Source of the DNA: Crambe crambe
Lineage: Eukaryota; Porifera; Demospongiae; Poecilosclerida; Crambeidae
DNA: 64,000 nt
Direction of reading: 5' to 3'
Assembly (NCBI GenBank): GCA_963924555.1
Contig: OZ004593.1
Span: 6,072,480-6,136,479, forward strand
This document shows positions 52,035-64,000 of the stretch, one piece after another. Below the pieces are notes generated by a model. That model worked only from the letters and a program-made list of their open reading frames with translations. It had not been told where the DNA came from and made no database searches. Both the position numbers and the translations under genes were made by a program. The first letter of the stretch is position 1. Every line of letters begins with the position of its first letter.

Positions 52035-55000
52035 TCATAAGGTCAATTGGGAGGGTAGATTTTGAAGCTCTGCCTGCAGAGGAACGAGCACCTCTGATAG
52101 CTTGAATGGAGGACCGTAGCAGGGAAAAGGATAGTCGACACCCATTGTGTGGCTGTATGGTTGATCCCACTTCCAAGCCAAGAGTGTGGCTAGGCGCTTG
52201 TAGGTAGCCGTTGCTGCTGGGCCAAGGCCCCCTGTCAGAGACATTACAAGCGGAGTGAAGGAAGAATGTTCTACTTCTAGAATTCTTTGTTCATAGGAAT
52301 GCTTCTTGCACTTCTCATGCTTGCGATAACAAGTTGAGGGGGTGGTGTTGCGATTTGAGGTGGCATGTGGGTTGAAGACTCTCACATCGAAGAAGGTGCA
52401 CTCATATCAGCTGCCCCAGAGACCGTTGGCAGCGATGTCCAGGCGGGCTCCATCCTGGGTGTTTGCAGATACCCCAGATAGCTGTTCACTGGTAATGGGC
52501 TGTAGATGTGGTTCTACACTAACATCATTGCACACCTCAGACATCAGGTTGGCGGTCAGATCTCGAATTTCATTGTGCCTTATTGATGGAAATCCTCCTT
52601 TGGGGCAGGAGAGTGCATGTTCCACTGAAAATGGGGTACCACAATCACAGTTGGTCGGAATGCGGGAGAGCTACCACCCATATCTCAAGCACAAGGCATC
52701 CCGAAATGTACCATTGTGTAGGGTAAAATCAAACTCCGATATTGGAAGGGCGGTCAACCAGCTCGAGGCACCTTTCTCCTGAGCAAGCAACATAGAACGC
52801 TGTAGGGTGCTGGGTAGGAGAGGCTTTGGTACAGTGGCTGATGTAGATTGTTGGTCCTGTCGTAGCTTGTGAATTCCCGCACGAGCTTTGAATTGCTCCT
52901 CCCAAGCTTCAAATGAGTAAACTGGGTTTTGCTTGGAGATAAGAGCCCTCAAGGGACCTGTGACCAGGAGTGAGGCAGAAAGTTCATCGTGGGAGTGCTT
53001 TGATGGGTCGGGTATGCCCAATCCTCCAAGTCTAACGGGCAGGGCTAAGAGATCACGTTCTGTATCACTGGGAGGGGATCTTCCGGTAATGGCAGGAATA
53101 AGTTTTGTTCTTATAGCAGATTCCAAAGGGGCCAAATGAGCCCTGATGTTTGGGATGGTGCGGGAGAGATAGTTCCATTTCCCAATCAGTCCATGGGTGA
53201 CTGCAGCATAGGCAGCATGAGGTTGGGTTTCTGCAATTCTAGCCAGTTTTTCCACTTCTGAGCACCATTCCGACACTTTTCTTTTCACGAACTGGTCAAT
53301 ATATTCTTGAGTGCCTAGTGCCGCACTGAGATGGACCTTGCCCTCCTTGGTAGCTAATGTTGACTTGTGTTCCACTAAATGTAGAACTCGCTGTTTCATA
53401 ATACTGCTCTTTTGTGATTAACCAGGTTTTGGTGGCATTCACCTGGTACCCATATGCTGGTCCTAAATTGACTAGGTCGTCCCACCAGGCACGTAGATTG
53501 GAGACACCACCAGAAGCTGAGGCATCGTCAGCATACCATGCCTGTTGAACATCACTGGGGAGACTGTGAATGAGGGGGGTGGTGGCAATTGCATACATCG
53601 GCATAGCAAGTGGGTCTCCCTGTGTGGTTCCCTCTTGGGATAGTAGTGAGGAGCCGTCTACGAACAAGCTGGATGGATCACGATAGGTGTTTATGAGAGC
53701 GGTTGCTATTGAAGGGCAGAGATGCCTAATGTTGAGGAGAGCAGCTTGTCGGTTGAGCGAATTGAAAGCATTGCTGGCATCAACCAGTAACACAGCTTCA
53801 GTTTCAGGACTGTTAAAAGATTCCCTCATGGCATGAACCACGGCTTCGGCCCCGGCACACTGCCTGGCACAGAGATTGAGGGAGCCAGCAGCATCCTGAA
53901 TATCCCCCTAGTGATCAACAAGATAGCCTTGGCTATGATCCTTCTTGCGGTCTCACAGACTCCTATTGGGCGCACGCCTGGATTTTTGTCCAAAGCAATC
54001 AGTCTGCAGGCTAAAAAGGGGGAAAGGCCTGCAGGATCCACGTAGGTTGTACTCAGACATCTTGCCATCAAGGCAAGGGAGTGGCAAAGGTCTTTTGAGG
54101 CAGTATTGAAAGATGTGCAAAGTCTTCTCCAGCCTTTGGCATCAATGCCAGAGGGACCGGCTGCACCAGTTGTACGAAGAGTGGCAGATCTGATCATGGT
54201 GGCATCTAAACAGTCGTATACAATTGGATGTATGTCTTCTGGTTCTCCCACTGTGTCCACCATGGTAGTAGTACTGGAGGCTGGTTGGCAAATAGGATGT
54301 TTATTTTTCAACTCTTCCAGAACAGAGTGGGATCCACCGTCCTTGGAGGGGACAGAATCATTGAGGTGTAGGAGTTTGATCACTGAGTAATTGCAGAGCT
54401 GACTTGATTTTGCCTTCAAACATCAGATTTGAGAAGGATCGAGCAAGGCGTTCTTCCGTCAATATGGGATTGCGATTTCTTGGAAGTCGTTGTTGTAATG
54501 TCTTCCCTTCATTCATTAACTCCGTGAAGTTTCCGTCCATCCAGAGTTTCATGCGGCGCTCTAGATATTGGGAATGGTCTTTCGGTTTAGACTTATAATG
54601 TGGCTTCTGCAGTAGTAAAGGTGAGGCTATGGTGATGGCCTTCATTGCAATACATTCAAGAGCGGATCCTTCTGCATATGCACGGAATAAGCGGGATAGT
54701 TCAGTAACAAACTTGATTCCAACCTTCCCAGATGGTACAGATATTTTTCCTCCAATGCACCACCTCCTCATAAGCTGAATTGATGGAAGCGATAATAGTG
54801 GCAGAATCATGTACCCCCCATACAAATGTTGGACTGGACATGGGTGTGAATTCAGGGAGGGTGGGTGGAGTAAGGGTTGTAGTTGGCTCATAAGTGCTTG
54901 ATTGCAGCCCACCAGATCTGGACGCCTGTTGGATCACTTGATCCTGTGTTGAAACTGGAGGTGATGTCCTTGTAGGGTCTGGAATGGTGAGGGTTGGTTG

Positions 55001-55378
55001 AATCTGTAGATGAGAGTCCGCAACAGTATCCAGTGGCTGATGGGTTGTTGCTTTCAATTGAATTGGGAGTTGGCTTGGTGGCAGTTGATCGGCCAATGGT
55101 TGCTGTGAACCTGTTGGCTGGGAAGTGCCATATGTAGATAGAGGTTGGGGATCTGCTGAGGCTGTAAACATCGGTTGAGAGGTTGCTGTTGATTGAGAAA
55201 CCGATGACACAATTGGTGGCTGTGAACCTGATTGGGTTGATGGCACTGGAGTGTTTGAAATGATGCTGTTAGTGCACTGACCCAGGCGAGCAGGAAGGCA
55301 GCTTAGACAAGGACGTCCTGCTTTGACACAAGCGCAGTTCCTACAGCGCCCGGTTCTGTTACACTTGCAACAAGGCAT
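52035..55378 (-). pseudogene. Retroelement: Cys-rich N-terminus, reverse transcriptase, restriction-like endonuclease (decayed)
   Basis: Non-LTR-like element relic. N-terminus from ATG 55378: MPCCKCNRTGRCRNCACVKA, continuing with a CxxC and a final Cys (zinc-binding CXC-like), then a Ser/Thr/Pro/Gln-rich linker. RT region: AAGPSGIDAKGWRRLC, LDKNPGVRPIGVCE, motif A LLVDASNAFNSLNRQ, motif B EGTTQGDPLAMPMY, motif C WYADDASA. C-terminus: a CDCG-x6-EHALSC zinc motif, then DGARLDIAANGLWG and FFDVRVFNPHA, resembling a PD-(D/E)xK endonuclease. At least five frame changes (about 54730, 54400, 53835, 53370, 52660) and an in-frame TGA near 52410 show it is dead. No LTRs, APE endonuclease or poly-A tail seen. 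Confidence 0.82.
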
Positions 55379-56392
55379 CTTCTCCAATTGATGCACACCT
55401 TTCCACCATTGATTCAGTACCAGAGTGGGGGATTTTCAAGCCACAATGCCTCCACAGTAGTGTAAGTGCTTGGCTGTAACCACTCCGGAATCTTCTAGCT
55501 ACCAGTTTGACGATTCTTGCTAGCTTCGCTTTCAAACGGAAACACCCTAGCGGTCAGATTTGGCTTAAATAGATGTAAGATTGGAATTGGCGGCATTTGG
55601 TGGCCTTATCTATCTCAAAAAATCTCTGAGAACAATGGAGCGGTCAAATCGGAACTTTGAAGTGATGCGGTTTTGCTTTGATCAAGCTTTGATCTTTGCT
55701 TCTTTTTTCTTTTTTTTAAGAAGAAGACACAGGAGGGCATGGTGAGTGTCTTGGGTGACGAGCGGATCCAGCTCGGGCTCTGTCTACTGAGAACGGAGAC
55801 TTGAAGAGGCTGCAAGGGACTGGAACACTATAGTGGGCGTGGCCTATCGGTTGCCAAGCATAAGATAAGTGCGACTCTTAGCGTGACGACCCCTGCCCAT
55901 TCGATTTTGATTTCAAAATCTGAGATTTTGGAGAAAAAAAAGGTTGTTCCAGGATGCTCCAGCCACTTCGGAATCGATTCCACCTCTGGAGAGGACTCTA
56001 TCATCGAATATATCTATGCTTGCACGTGCGCGCAGAAGGAAGGGAGGAAGAAAGAAAGAAGAGGGGAAAAGGGTTTTCTGAGCTGGCTGCAGGATCAAGG
56101 AATGTAGGCAGACCCAATCAGATTGCTATAAATAAGTCACATGACTGTTGAAATTCTTCTCCGCGAATTTGGCGCGCTATTTCAATGTCAAGAGGCTACA
56201 CCATAGTAAGTGCTAGCTAGCTAGCTACAGAGAAACTAGGTTATCACATCAGCACCCTCTGCTTGACTTCATCTTGTAAGCATCATGTCATCCAATCGTT
56301 TGATTGTCGAAAAACAACCGCCTAGCGAAATAAGCTGATCTAGCTACTGCCTCCACACTGAACAAGCGGGCTGTCTCGCGTAGCCAGACCAT

Positions 56393-56446
56393 AGTGTATG
56401 TGCAAAGGTAGTGAGGGGAAAAGGAGTCTGGCTAGCGAGACTAAAA
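56393..56446. mobile_element. Very short inverted-repeat element (TCTCGC...GCGAGACTA)
   Basis: 'tctcgcgtagccagacc' and inverted 'tctcgctagccagactcc', about 54 bp. Termini match the TAGTCTCGCG family of 46974. Confidence 0.6.
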
Positions 56447-56612
56447 CTCCTATACCGACTTTGTTCTGCTAAGTAAACAGCAGCGCGCGCCGCGCATAAA
56501 GAAACGCGTCACAGATAATTATGTCATGACTCAATCGAAATAGATATAGTGCGAACAAAAAGATGGCTCTTAATCTTGAAGCTATTCAAGAAGCTGGACG
56601 TAGGCTTAGCTT

Positions 56613-56697
56613 AGTCTCGCAGCAGCGCGCGCCGCGCATAGAAAATCGCACTCTCTCTTGCGCGTGTACACGTGAGAGTCTGGCCCGCGCGAGACTA
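56613..56697. mobile_element. Short TAGTCTCGC-family element
   Basis: 'tagtctcgcagcagcgcgcg' and inverted 'tagtctcgcgcgggccagac', about 85 bp. Confidence 0.6.
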
Positions 56698-56962
56698 GCT
56701 ATTTTTTACCCTCATCGCGCATGCGCAGAGGGGTTATAGTAGTCAGTTGTACGTCTGTGTGTGTGTATCTGTTAAATCGACCGCTCACCTAGTAGCGATT
56801 GGAACACTTCAGTGTCAGCGATATCTGGACGATGAGATCCTGTGTTTAAATTATTTCGATTTTTGAATAAGGCCTTCATTTCGAGACTAAGGCAGAATTG
56901 CCGTTCATTCTATATAATGCACACCATAAGCTGCGGGAATCTTGCAAACGCCAGTCAATGAC

Positions 56963-57111
56963 AGGCCAATACTGCAAATTTCACTTCCGTTTGAACATAG
57001 AGTTTTGCGTATGACCTTTGACCCCCATTACCAGTGTATAAAATTGCAATACAAAACATGCGCAGTAGCCCACGCAATTTTCAAACGCAAGTGAAATCTG
57101 CAGTATCAGGC
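56963..57111. mobile_element. Short inverted-repeat element
   Basis: 'aatactgcaaatttcacttc' and inverted 'gatactgcagatttcacttg' arms extending to 'gtttgaa', about 150 bp. Confidence 0.6.
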
Positions 57112-58559
57112 GTCATCCGTAAACGGACTACTACGCATGCGTATTGTTTGAACTTTTAAAATTGCGCTCGAATTTGACTTCAAATAAGCCTTGAAGAGAC
57201 TGTTCTAGTATACTTCTAACCTTTGCAGTGGCGGATTTAGAGTGGTTTCTGTGGTTTCCATTGAAACCCCCTTTGCTCCGCGCCAGCTCGCGCGATAGGT
57301 GGCCAGTCTATAGCGCGCGCTATTTTAATACCCATCTGTCAGTACTGAGCATGCTCAGAGTCTTTTCAAAGAGCCTTCAGTCGTCCAGAAACGGCTAGCT
57401 AGCTAGCTGAGGCTTACCATCTTCATGCTCGTGTACAAACAATCCAAAAGGGTGTGGTTACGGGAAAGTGGGCGTGGTCAGACAAAAATTTCCGCGCGCA
57501 AGTCTTTTAATTTTTCTCTGCTTTGCATTTCAGTCGAATCGCCAATGCACCGGAAGTCCATTTAATACAATGTTAATTTTCGGAGAATACAAACAGTATC
57601 CGGAAAATTACTGCAAACTCAGCATAAATTACCATAAAGAATGGCAGCTGTTTTAGTGTGAGTTGAGGCCCTTTTCTACAAAAGATGGTAAACGTGCATC
57701 GAAAGATATTCAAGCACATGGAAGGCTTATTCAAGAAGGTAATGATGCATGCTTGTGAAGTAGCTAGTTGTAATATCATTAGACTTCCTGAAGCTGAGAG
57801 TGCACCTAGTCCAAGTGTACAGGCTGAAAGTACCAGTGGAGAGAGTGGTCAAATTCCATTTCTCCATGAATTAGGAATTTGATAGTGCTAAGATGTATCA
57901 TTCCTGCCTGCAAATTTTGTTTTGTTCTGAGAATTTTCTTGTGTATAGAACATGATGCAAATTCCTACTTTTTTCACAAAATTACTTCCAATAGTGTCAT
58001 TTCATTGCAAGACCCCAAGAAGACATTTCCCCCCATGGAAAGAGTACTACAACATTTGATCTTTCCTGAGCATAGATTCATGTGATATATTTCTACAGAC
58101 TCAACTATTTGGTGAACAGCTGACGTATACTAACACAGTATGGCAGCAAAGAAGTCAGAAATTGTGTTTGATCAATGCATGCACACACTTTATTGGAACA
58201 AGTTTGATTTTTGATACAAGATAATATATACCATAAGCATCTATTGAGTCAATGCATGTCTTATACTGAAGAGGAGAAATGGTTTTTGACCGCAATTAGT
58301 ATTTTTATCAGCCATGATTTCATGCACTGAGAATTTATTTTAAAAGGTCTAGTAAAGTATTATTTATCAAGAGGAGGGTGAAGAAGTCGTTAAAATTTCA
58401 TATAAGAAATTTTCAAAAGTCATGATAGCCATAAGTGGATCGAGAGTAACCAGCACACAAACACACCTTTTTTTTTTAATTGTGCCCATTACGTCACTTC
58501 CAGTTTATTATTAAAAATTGACGTCGTGATGGTGGTCATTCGGCGAACGACGAGCGCAA
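57112..58559. other. Non-coding; possible unrecognised transposon remnant
   Basis: 'cagtggcggatttagag' near 57226 resembles a hAT-type terminus, but no partner end was found. A 65-residue plus-strand frame (57685-57882) is not recognised. Confidence 0.4.
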
Positions 58560-59990
58560 TGCGCGAGAATGCACACTCAGCATTTTGTAAGATTCCCCGC
58601 AAACCGGGTGTCAAGTAAAAATGGGGACCCCCACAAAATGGGGACCCCATCCCCATTTTTTTGTAATTTTGGGGACCCCCATGCCCAAATTTATCATAAA
58701 TATGGGGATCCCTCAAGAATTTTAGGGACCCCCTAATTATGGATCACCATCCCCATTTTTAAGTAATTTGGGGACCCCATGCCCAAATTTATGTAAATAT
58801 GGGGACCCCCTAATTATAGACCCCTATTCCGTAATTTTGTGGACCCCCATGCCCAAATTTTAATATGGGACCCCTCAAGAATTTTAGGGACCCCCTAATT
58901 ATGGATCACCATCCCCATTTTAAGTAATTTGGGGACCCTATGCCCAAATTTACGTAAATATGGGGACCCCCTAATTATAGACCCCTATTCCAATTTTAAG
59001 TAATTTTGTGGACCCCCATGCCCAAATTTTAATATGGGGCCCCTCAAGAATTTTAGGGACCCCCTAATTATGTATCACCATCCCCATTTTAAGTAATTTG
59101 GGGACCTCATGCCCAAATTTATGGGAACCCCATGCCCAAAGTTATGTAAATATGGGGACCCCCTAATTATAGACCCCTCTTCCAATTTTAAGTGATTTTG
59201 TGGACCCCCATGCCCAAATTTTAATATGGGACCCCTGAAGAATTTTAGGGACCCCCTAATTATGTATCACCATCCTCATTTTTGGGGATCTCATACCCAA
59301 ATTTATGGGGACCCCATGCCCAAAGTTATGTAAATATGGGGACCCCCTAATTATAGACCCCCGATCCCATAATTTAGGGAACCCCATGCCAGTTAATCAT
59401 AAACATGGGGATCCCTCAATAATTTTGGGGACCCCCTAATACGGACACAATAATTATTTTTGATATGATTGTTTCAAATATCCTTATATAAACCAGGCCT
59501 ATAATATTTTTTAAAGATTAGATCATTGGTTCGGTGGATACCCAAGTGGCTATCATCATGAAATAGTTGCAATAATTCGTCTTCGCTTTTCAGTATCTTC
59601 AACCACAAGCCTGGGCTTAGCTCGAGACTTGCCTTACCTACTCAAATACAGTCATAATAATCTCCTATAGCCCTACACATATGGCAAGGTATAAACCCTC
59701 ATAGGATGTAGAGGACCCGGAGCAGGAGTTTGAAAGTATAGCTACTAAATTTTAATTTGTATAGAATAACTGAATCTCACTGACTATAGCTATAACATAA
59801 ATTCTCACCAGTCCTATACAAAAAAAAACTAAACAAGAAAAAACATGAAAAGCAAGAAGAGACATGCACAAAACCAATAACCACTACCCCATTACGTAAT
59901 GCATAAATGGCAAATCATGAAAAAACCTGTTACAACGAAAGCACACACAGCATAAAAGGTGTAATGATACAAAGTAATGAAATGATTGCA

Positions 59991-60046
<56 letters not shown>

Positions 60047-60503
60047 GGGATGATCCAATATAAGCCTAAGGGCTCATAGATAGCTAGAGAAGATTGCATG
60101 CAACTATTGCATATCTATAATTGGTATTTATCCTCACTTTGTCCACCAATATAGTAGAGATCAGCCTCCATTTACACCTTTTTCTTAGGGCTAGTTTGTC
60201 ACCCTTGGATATATACCATCGCTAATGTAGTTATATATTTGGTCAAAGGTAAACCTTCCCTGAGCATCTTCCATTTTCAGCTGGACTGTAGTACAGGATT
60301 TTGCGAGCTTTTTGCTTTACTTACGGCGCATGCGCCCCAATCCCGCGCGCAGAGCATGCATGGGGTCCCTAATTTTACAGGGGGGACCCTAATTTTACGA
60401 TAATTTTGGGGTCGGGGGTCCCCAAATTTATGGGGTCCCTAAATTTACGTGACACCGGTGTGGAATCTTGCAAAATGCTGAGTGTGCATTCTCGATGTGC
60501 TGA
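58560..60503. mobile_element. 1.9 kb inverted-repeat element enclosing a GGGGACCCC tandem array
   Basis: Left end 'gagaatgcacactcagcatt' and right end (inverted) 'gagaatgcacactcagcatt' are identical and continue as imperfect inverted repeats (ttgtaagattccccgcaaac against ttgcaagattccacaccggt) for at least 65 bp. Inside, 58620-59450 is a tandem array of roughly 55-100 bp units such as 'tatggggaccccctaattat'. The right part (60360-60445) carries the same motif inverted. No open frame codes for a recognisable protein. Confidence 0.75.
59994..60043. repeat. (TC)n microsatellite
   Basis: About 24 TC units inside the inverted-repeat element. Confidence 0.95.
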
Positions 60504-61811
60504 GGATAGCACTTCAGTGCCTTTCGTCCTTTCCGTAAAGACTATACAGTCGAATCGCACACGTAAGTTCGCGAAGGAATTTATTTGCAAAGACAGTGGG
60601 CGGAACCCAACAAAATTTCTGCCTAGTAGCTGGTTTCAAAAGTGTTTGTTTTTGAGAATATGAGCAGCTAGAGTCGGCGTTTTTAGCCTGAAACTTTTCT
60701 TGAAATAACAACGAACGTGGATAACCGTATGGAAGCCTTCATTTTCGCTGTCTCTGTCATGAGTGAGGAAGAAAACAGACTTAATTCTCAATAAGTGTGT
60801 GTGGGACACTTGTTTAAAAGAGTATATATGGTGTAGTAATGAATGTAGTTCTTTTTTTTTTCTTCATAATTTCAAAAAGAAAATCAGTGCAAAATAGAAA
60901 TGTCCAAAGAAAATAGATGGCTATACATTAAGATTCAATAGAAAAGTCATGAAATAATCTCAGTTTCTGTTTTCAGAGTCACTGCTCTGGTTTGAGTCTG
61001 AAGCAGAAGACATTGATGCTGAGGTAACCCTCCTTGATTGTTCTGGAAGAATATTCTGATGGCCATGACATTGACAACTGCATAAGTCCAGATTGGCGAC
61101 TGCTTTTGACACAGCCACACCTTTATGATCAGCATTTGGACTGTACCAAGAAAAATGAGTGCCTTTTTAGGTTTAATATTGCAGCTACCAGTGAGTTGCC
61201 TATAATTATAGTGCTCAGGGCATTGCTCTCGTATCTTTCTAATTGAAGTGCAGCAATTATTTTACTAATTGGGACAAATGATGGGGTAATTATTTGGCTT
61301 TATTTGGCTTTACAAAATGGACTGGCACAAAATCTATGCTCATTGACCTTGTTTTATTCCATTTTGGGGTGTACCCTGGAGTGTGAGTGCATTGGTTCAT
61401 CTACCCAGTAGTGTCACTCCTTTTCATCTTTCTCCCAAGCTTCATAGTGTGAATACAGAGGGTTGGACTTACCACACAAGCAACAATTTGATTTGGATGA
61501 TACCTTTCTTTCTTACAATAGGATGCCATATCTTAATTCTAACTGAAGTGGAGAATGGTGACTCAGTGCCAGCTGGAGTGGACTCGGTGGCAGAAAAAGT
61601 GGACTTGGTGGCAGCTAGCTGGAATGGTAGCAAGAGTGGACTAAGTGGCAGCAAGAGTGGGGGCAGTGTCAGGCAGACTACTTGCATGGGGGGCAACAAT
61701 TTGGGCTAGGTCAGTCAGGAGCCACAATGTTATTACTTCATTTGCAAATGTGTCATGGATTGTTTCAGTATGCTGTTTTATAGTTTTTAATATTTACCTT
61801 TTTATTGCACA
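60504..61811. other. Non-coding, no gene recognised
   Basis: Short plus-strand frames (61034-61246, 61383-61709) have no family signature. The latter contains local repeats of 'gtggcagcaagagtgg' type. Confidence 0.45.
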
Positions 61812-62164
61812 TAGGCGCCGGAATAGGGTGGGCAGGGGCAGCTATGGCCTCCCCACTTTTTAGCAAATGCAATATTCAAAGTAATGTGCGTGTTGGTAAT
61901 GGTCGTCATAGACTGGCTAGCTAGCTAGTATGCCATAATGGCTTCTAGTTCAGAGATATCTGAGGTTACTCATCTAAGCCAAATCAACCAAGCAAGTTTA
62001 CTTTTCCCAAGAGCAAAAAAGACAATTCAGATGCATAGCTCAAGAATTATATATATATAGCTATATGTGTGTGTGTGTATTGTTGTAGAAATTGTAGGAA
62101 ATAATTATAGGCTATCACTATTAATGGAAGGCCTCCCCACTTAAAAACTCCTTCCGGCACCTAT
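61812..62164. mobile_element. MITE with ATAGGCGCCGGAA termini
   Basis: Left 'cataggcgccggaatag' and right inverted 'cataggtgccggaaggag'; both ends carry 'ggcctccccact' further in. The termini resemble hAT elements, but I could not establish a target duplication. Confidence 0.6.
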
Positions 62165-62461
62165 GCTGCAGGTTGCTGATCAGTACACAAGAAAAGCAGT
62201 AAAAGACTGAAAGATGAAGGAAGAAATAATTCTAGATTGCTCTGCAATGTTTATTAATTCTGTAGTACATTATTATGAAATTTAGAGATTTCTGTGCTTG
62301 GGACAGTATTTTTGATTTTTTATGGGTTTATTTCATGTAGTAACTCTGGAGATAGCTTATTGCTAAAATCATTTCATCTGTACCACCGGAAATGTCCAAA
62401 TGTTCAAAGGCTAAGCGCTTGCGGTGACGTTCGCGGTCCGACTGTATGAATAAAGAGCTAA

Positions 62462-63722
62462 AGAATATGTCTAAATCTGTCCTAGCTATGATTATCCTTA
62501 TAGCTGCACAGTCCAACTCTTGTGAACGAAATCAAGGTACCTAGCGAACTACTAGATCGATCAAAGTTAATTTCCTTCATCTTTAGCATTCATAGAACAA
62601 CCTGATCCAAGATCTGCAGTGGCCCCCTTTGGCAGACAAGTGCAGCTCAACTGTTCAGTTGCTGAAGGATATAGTATTAGGGATTGGAAAATTAGGGATA
62701 GAAATGTCTCTGGGGACCTCTCACTACTAATTGATGGACTTCGTATTCTTACTAATCGTGGTATAACAGGAGTCATTGCTCCAAATGGAAGGTCAACTCA
62801 ACTCACAGTGAACTCTACAGGAGAAAATAATGGTATTAGTATAGTGTGTGAGTCAACAAAAGATGGTCAACAAGATATTGTGCCAAGTTGCCAAGTGATT
62901 GTAATATTCTATGGTATGTCTAATGGATTACAAAGTAGCTAACTTCATCTTATCTACACGTGCTATTCAGGTCCACCCTCAGTTCCCAGCAACCTGACTG
63001 CAGTGGAGAATGGGATAGGATCTCTGAACATCTCCTGGTCTTTCTCAGCCATCGAGAGAGTGGAGTTCAACTTCACACTGAATGTCACCAACCTGAATGC
63101 CTCCAATACCGAACCACTTACTGAGAGAGGAATAAGAAATCTGTACTACATATTCACTGACAACAGCCCCAACTGTGATGTCTACCGGTTTCAAGTTTCA
63201 GCTCTCAATGAGGCTGGAGTTACTAATTCAAATGAGATAATCACTAGGAGTCTCCCCTCGTTACCTGACATATCAGCTGTAGAGGACTCACTCCAGCACT
63301 CTCTGGCTAAGGCTGACACGCTGATTGTTCAATTCAATGTTAATAGGCCGATGATAGATACAATAATTTATTTTTTTTTTTTTTTTTTTTATTATTTTTT
63401 TTTTTAGGAGTCCACGACATGTCCAGCATACCCAGTGATGAAGTACACATTAGTTCTGGTGGACTCTGAAGGTAATAGGAGGAACGAGACGTCTCTATCA
63501 CTCACAGGCAACTTGTCAATTAGTGGGTTAATGGAGAACACGTGCTACACCTATTATATTGTGGCAGTAAACAGTATCGGAAATCAAACATCTTCTTCAA
63601 GGAGTATAAGTAAGTATTGTTGAATACATTAATACTGTAATGCAAACTGCTACTGTGAAATCTGCTTAGTCTACAGAGACAACACCACTGGTGGAATGAT
63701 GATGTGTCCTAGTACTACAGGT
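62462..63722 (+). repeat. Inverted duplication arm 2 (R7 ectodomain)
   Basis: Near-identical inverse of 45698-46930. Only two residue differences in the Ig exon (DRNVSGD here against DRDVPGD). Homology ends at the linker-exon donor. Confidence 0.88.
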
Positions 63723-64000
63723 TTGTTAACTACATGTTCCCATCTCCTCTCCATATCAAGAGAGTCTAATTTTACAGGTCCTCCAAGCACAGCAATGCCA
63801 CCTGGTCCAAATATGGATGTAGCTGCCATAGTTGTTCCAGTTATAGCCATCCTTCTCCTTGGTCTCATCATCATTATTGCTGTTCTTATACTATTACGCT
63901 ATAAAGGTACTGTATGTCACTACTGTACATTGTCACACACCTTACATTTTCTTCATTGAAACAGGTATCTGGAACAGAGACAAGCAAGTCAAAGCTGGAT
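62467..64000 (+). CDS. Receptor R7: Ig-FN3-FN3-TM, runs off the window
   Basis: Exons: 62467-62536 (signal peptide SKSVLAMIILIAAQS), 62587-62913 (Ig-like), 62971-63338 (FN3), 63408-63609 (FN3), 63670-63720 (linker with MMMCPSTT), 63778-63906 (TM: VVPVIAILLLGLIIIIAVLI), 63965 onward (GIWNRDKQVKAG, start of the tail). Phases agree. The ectodomain is nearly identical to R6, but from the linker donor onward it follows R3 (intron, TM and first tail exon GFWDRDKYDIQVKAV). An R3-like ITIM tail is expected beyond 64000. A poly-T run at 63371-63406 precedes the second FN3 exon. Confidence 0.83.

Larger units (their letters stand above)
55379..56962. other. Non-coding, small inverted-repeat elements
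   Basis: No gene recognised; short frames at 55615-56150 have no family features. Two small TAGTCTCGC-type inverted-repeat elements lie here (separate entries). Confidence 0.5.

Noticed and set aside
57685..57882. 65-residue plus-strand frame in the transposon-rich block
   Set aside because: No recognised family and no supporting context; kept only as a note in the intergenic entry.

Overview
The window is eukaryotic nuclear DNA from an animal. Genes are split by many short GT-AG introns (about 50-400 bp), intergenic DNA is AT-rich and full of miniature inverted-repeat elements, and one gene is a complete metazoan-type alpha-spectrin with SH3 and EF-hands. The compact genes, frequent 'tagctagctag' spacers and Ig/FN3 receptor array fit a sponge, perhaps a demosponge of the Amphimedon type. 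That assignment is inference; I could not run a search.

Layout. (1) 9-203: the 3' end of an unidentified + strand gene. (2) 610-3372 (-): the 5' eleven exons of valyl-tRNA synthetase, with an in-frame upstream leader that looks mitochondrial. (3) 3781-16529 (-): alpha-spectrin, 41 exons, 2,423 residues by my exon chain. (4) 16684-18822 (-): an intronless B-box/filamin/NHL (TRIM2/3/71-like) gene without a RING. (5) 19338-46925 and again from 62467: a cluster of single-pass receptors, here called R1-R7, built from signal peptide, Ig-like domain(s), two FN3 domains, in some a conserved membrane-proximal module with the motif ITGSDARGCVY, a TM helix, and cytoplasmic tails with many YxxL/I/V motifs. 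R1 (+), R2 (-) and R3 (+) look intact, R4 (-) lacks a recognisable 5' exon, R5 (-) is a pseudogene, R6 (-) has a broken splice donor in its tail, and R7 (+) runs off the right edge. (6) 46.9-62.4 kb: a transposon-rich block with a Mutator-like element carrying a RecQ-helicase fragment, a decayed piggyBac-type transposase, a 1.2 kb minisatellite, a decayed reverse-transcriptase/endonuclease element, several inverted-repeat elements and a 1.9 kb inverted-repeat element enclosing a GGGGACCCC tandem array.

The receptor cluster is the most interesting part. Extracellular exons are mostly symmetric phase 1-1, so modules can be exchanged without breaking frame. R6 and R7 share a nearly identical ectodomain on opposite strands, but R6 joins an R4-like TM/tail and R7 an R3-like TM/tail. 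R1 can end in a short tail with no tyrosine-signalling motif or a long tail with several ITIM-like and tandem ITAM-like motifs. This resembles paired activating/inhibitory receptor systems and invertebrate allorecognition clusters. The functional reading is inference; exons, phases, duplications and lesions are read directly from the sequence.
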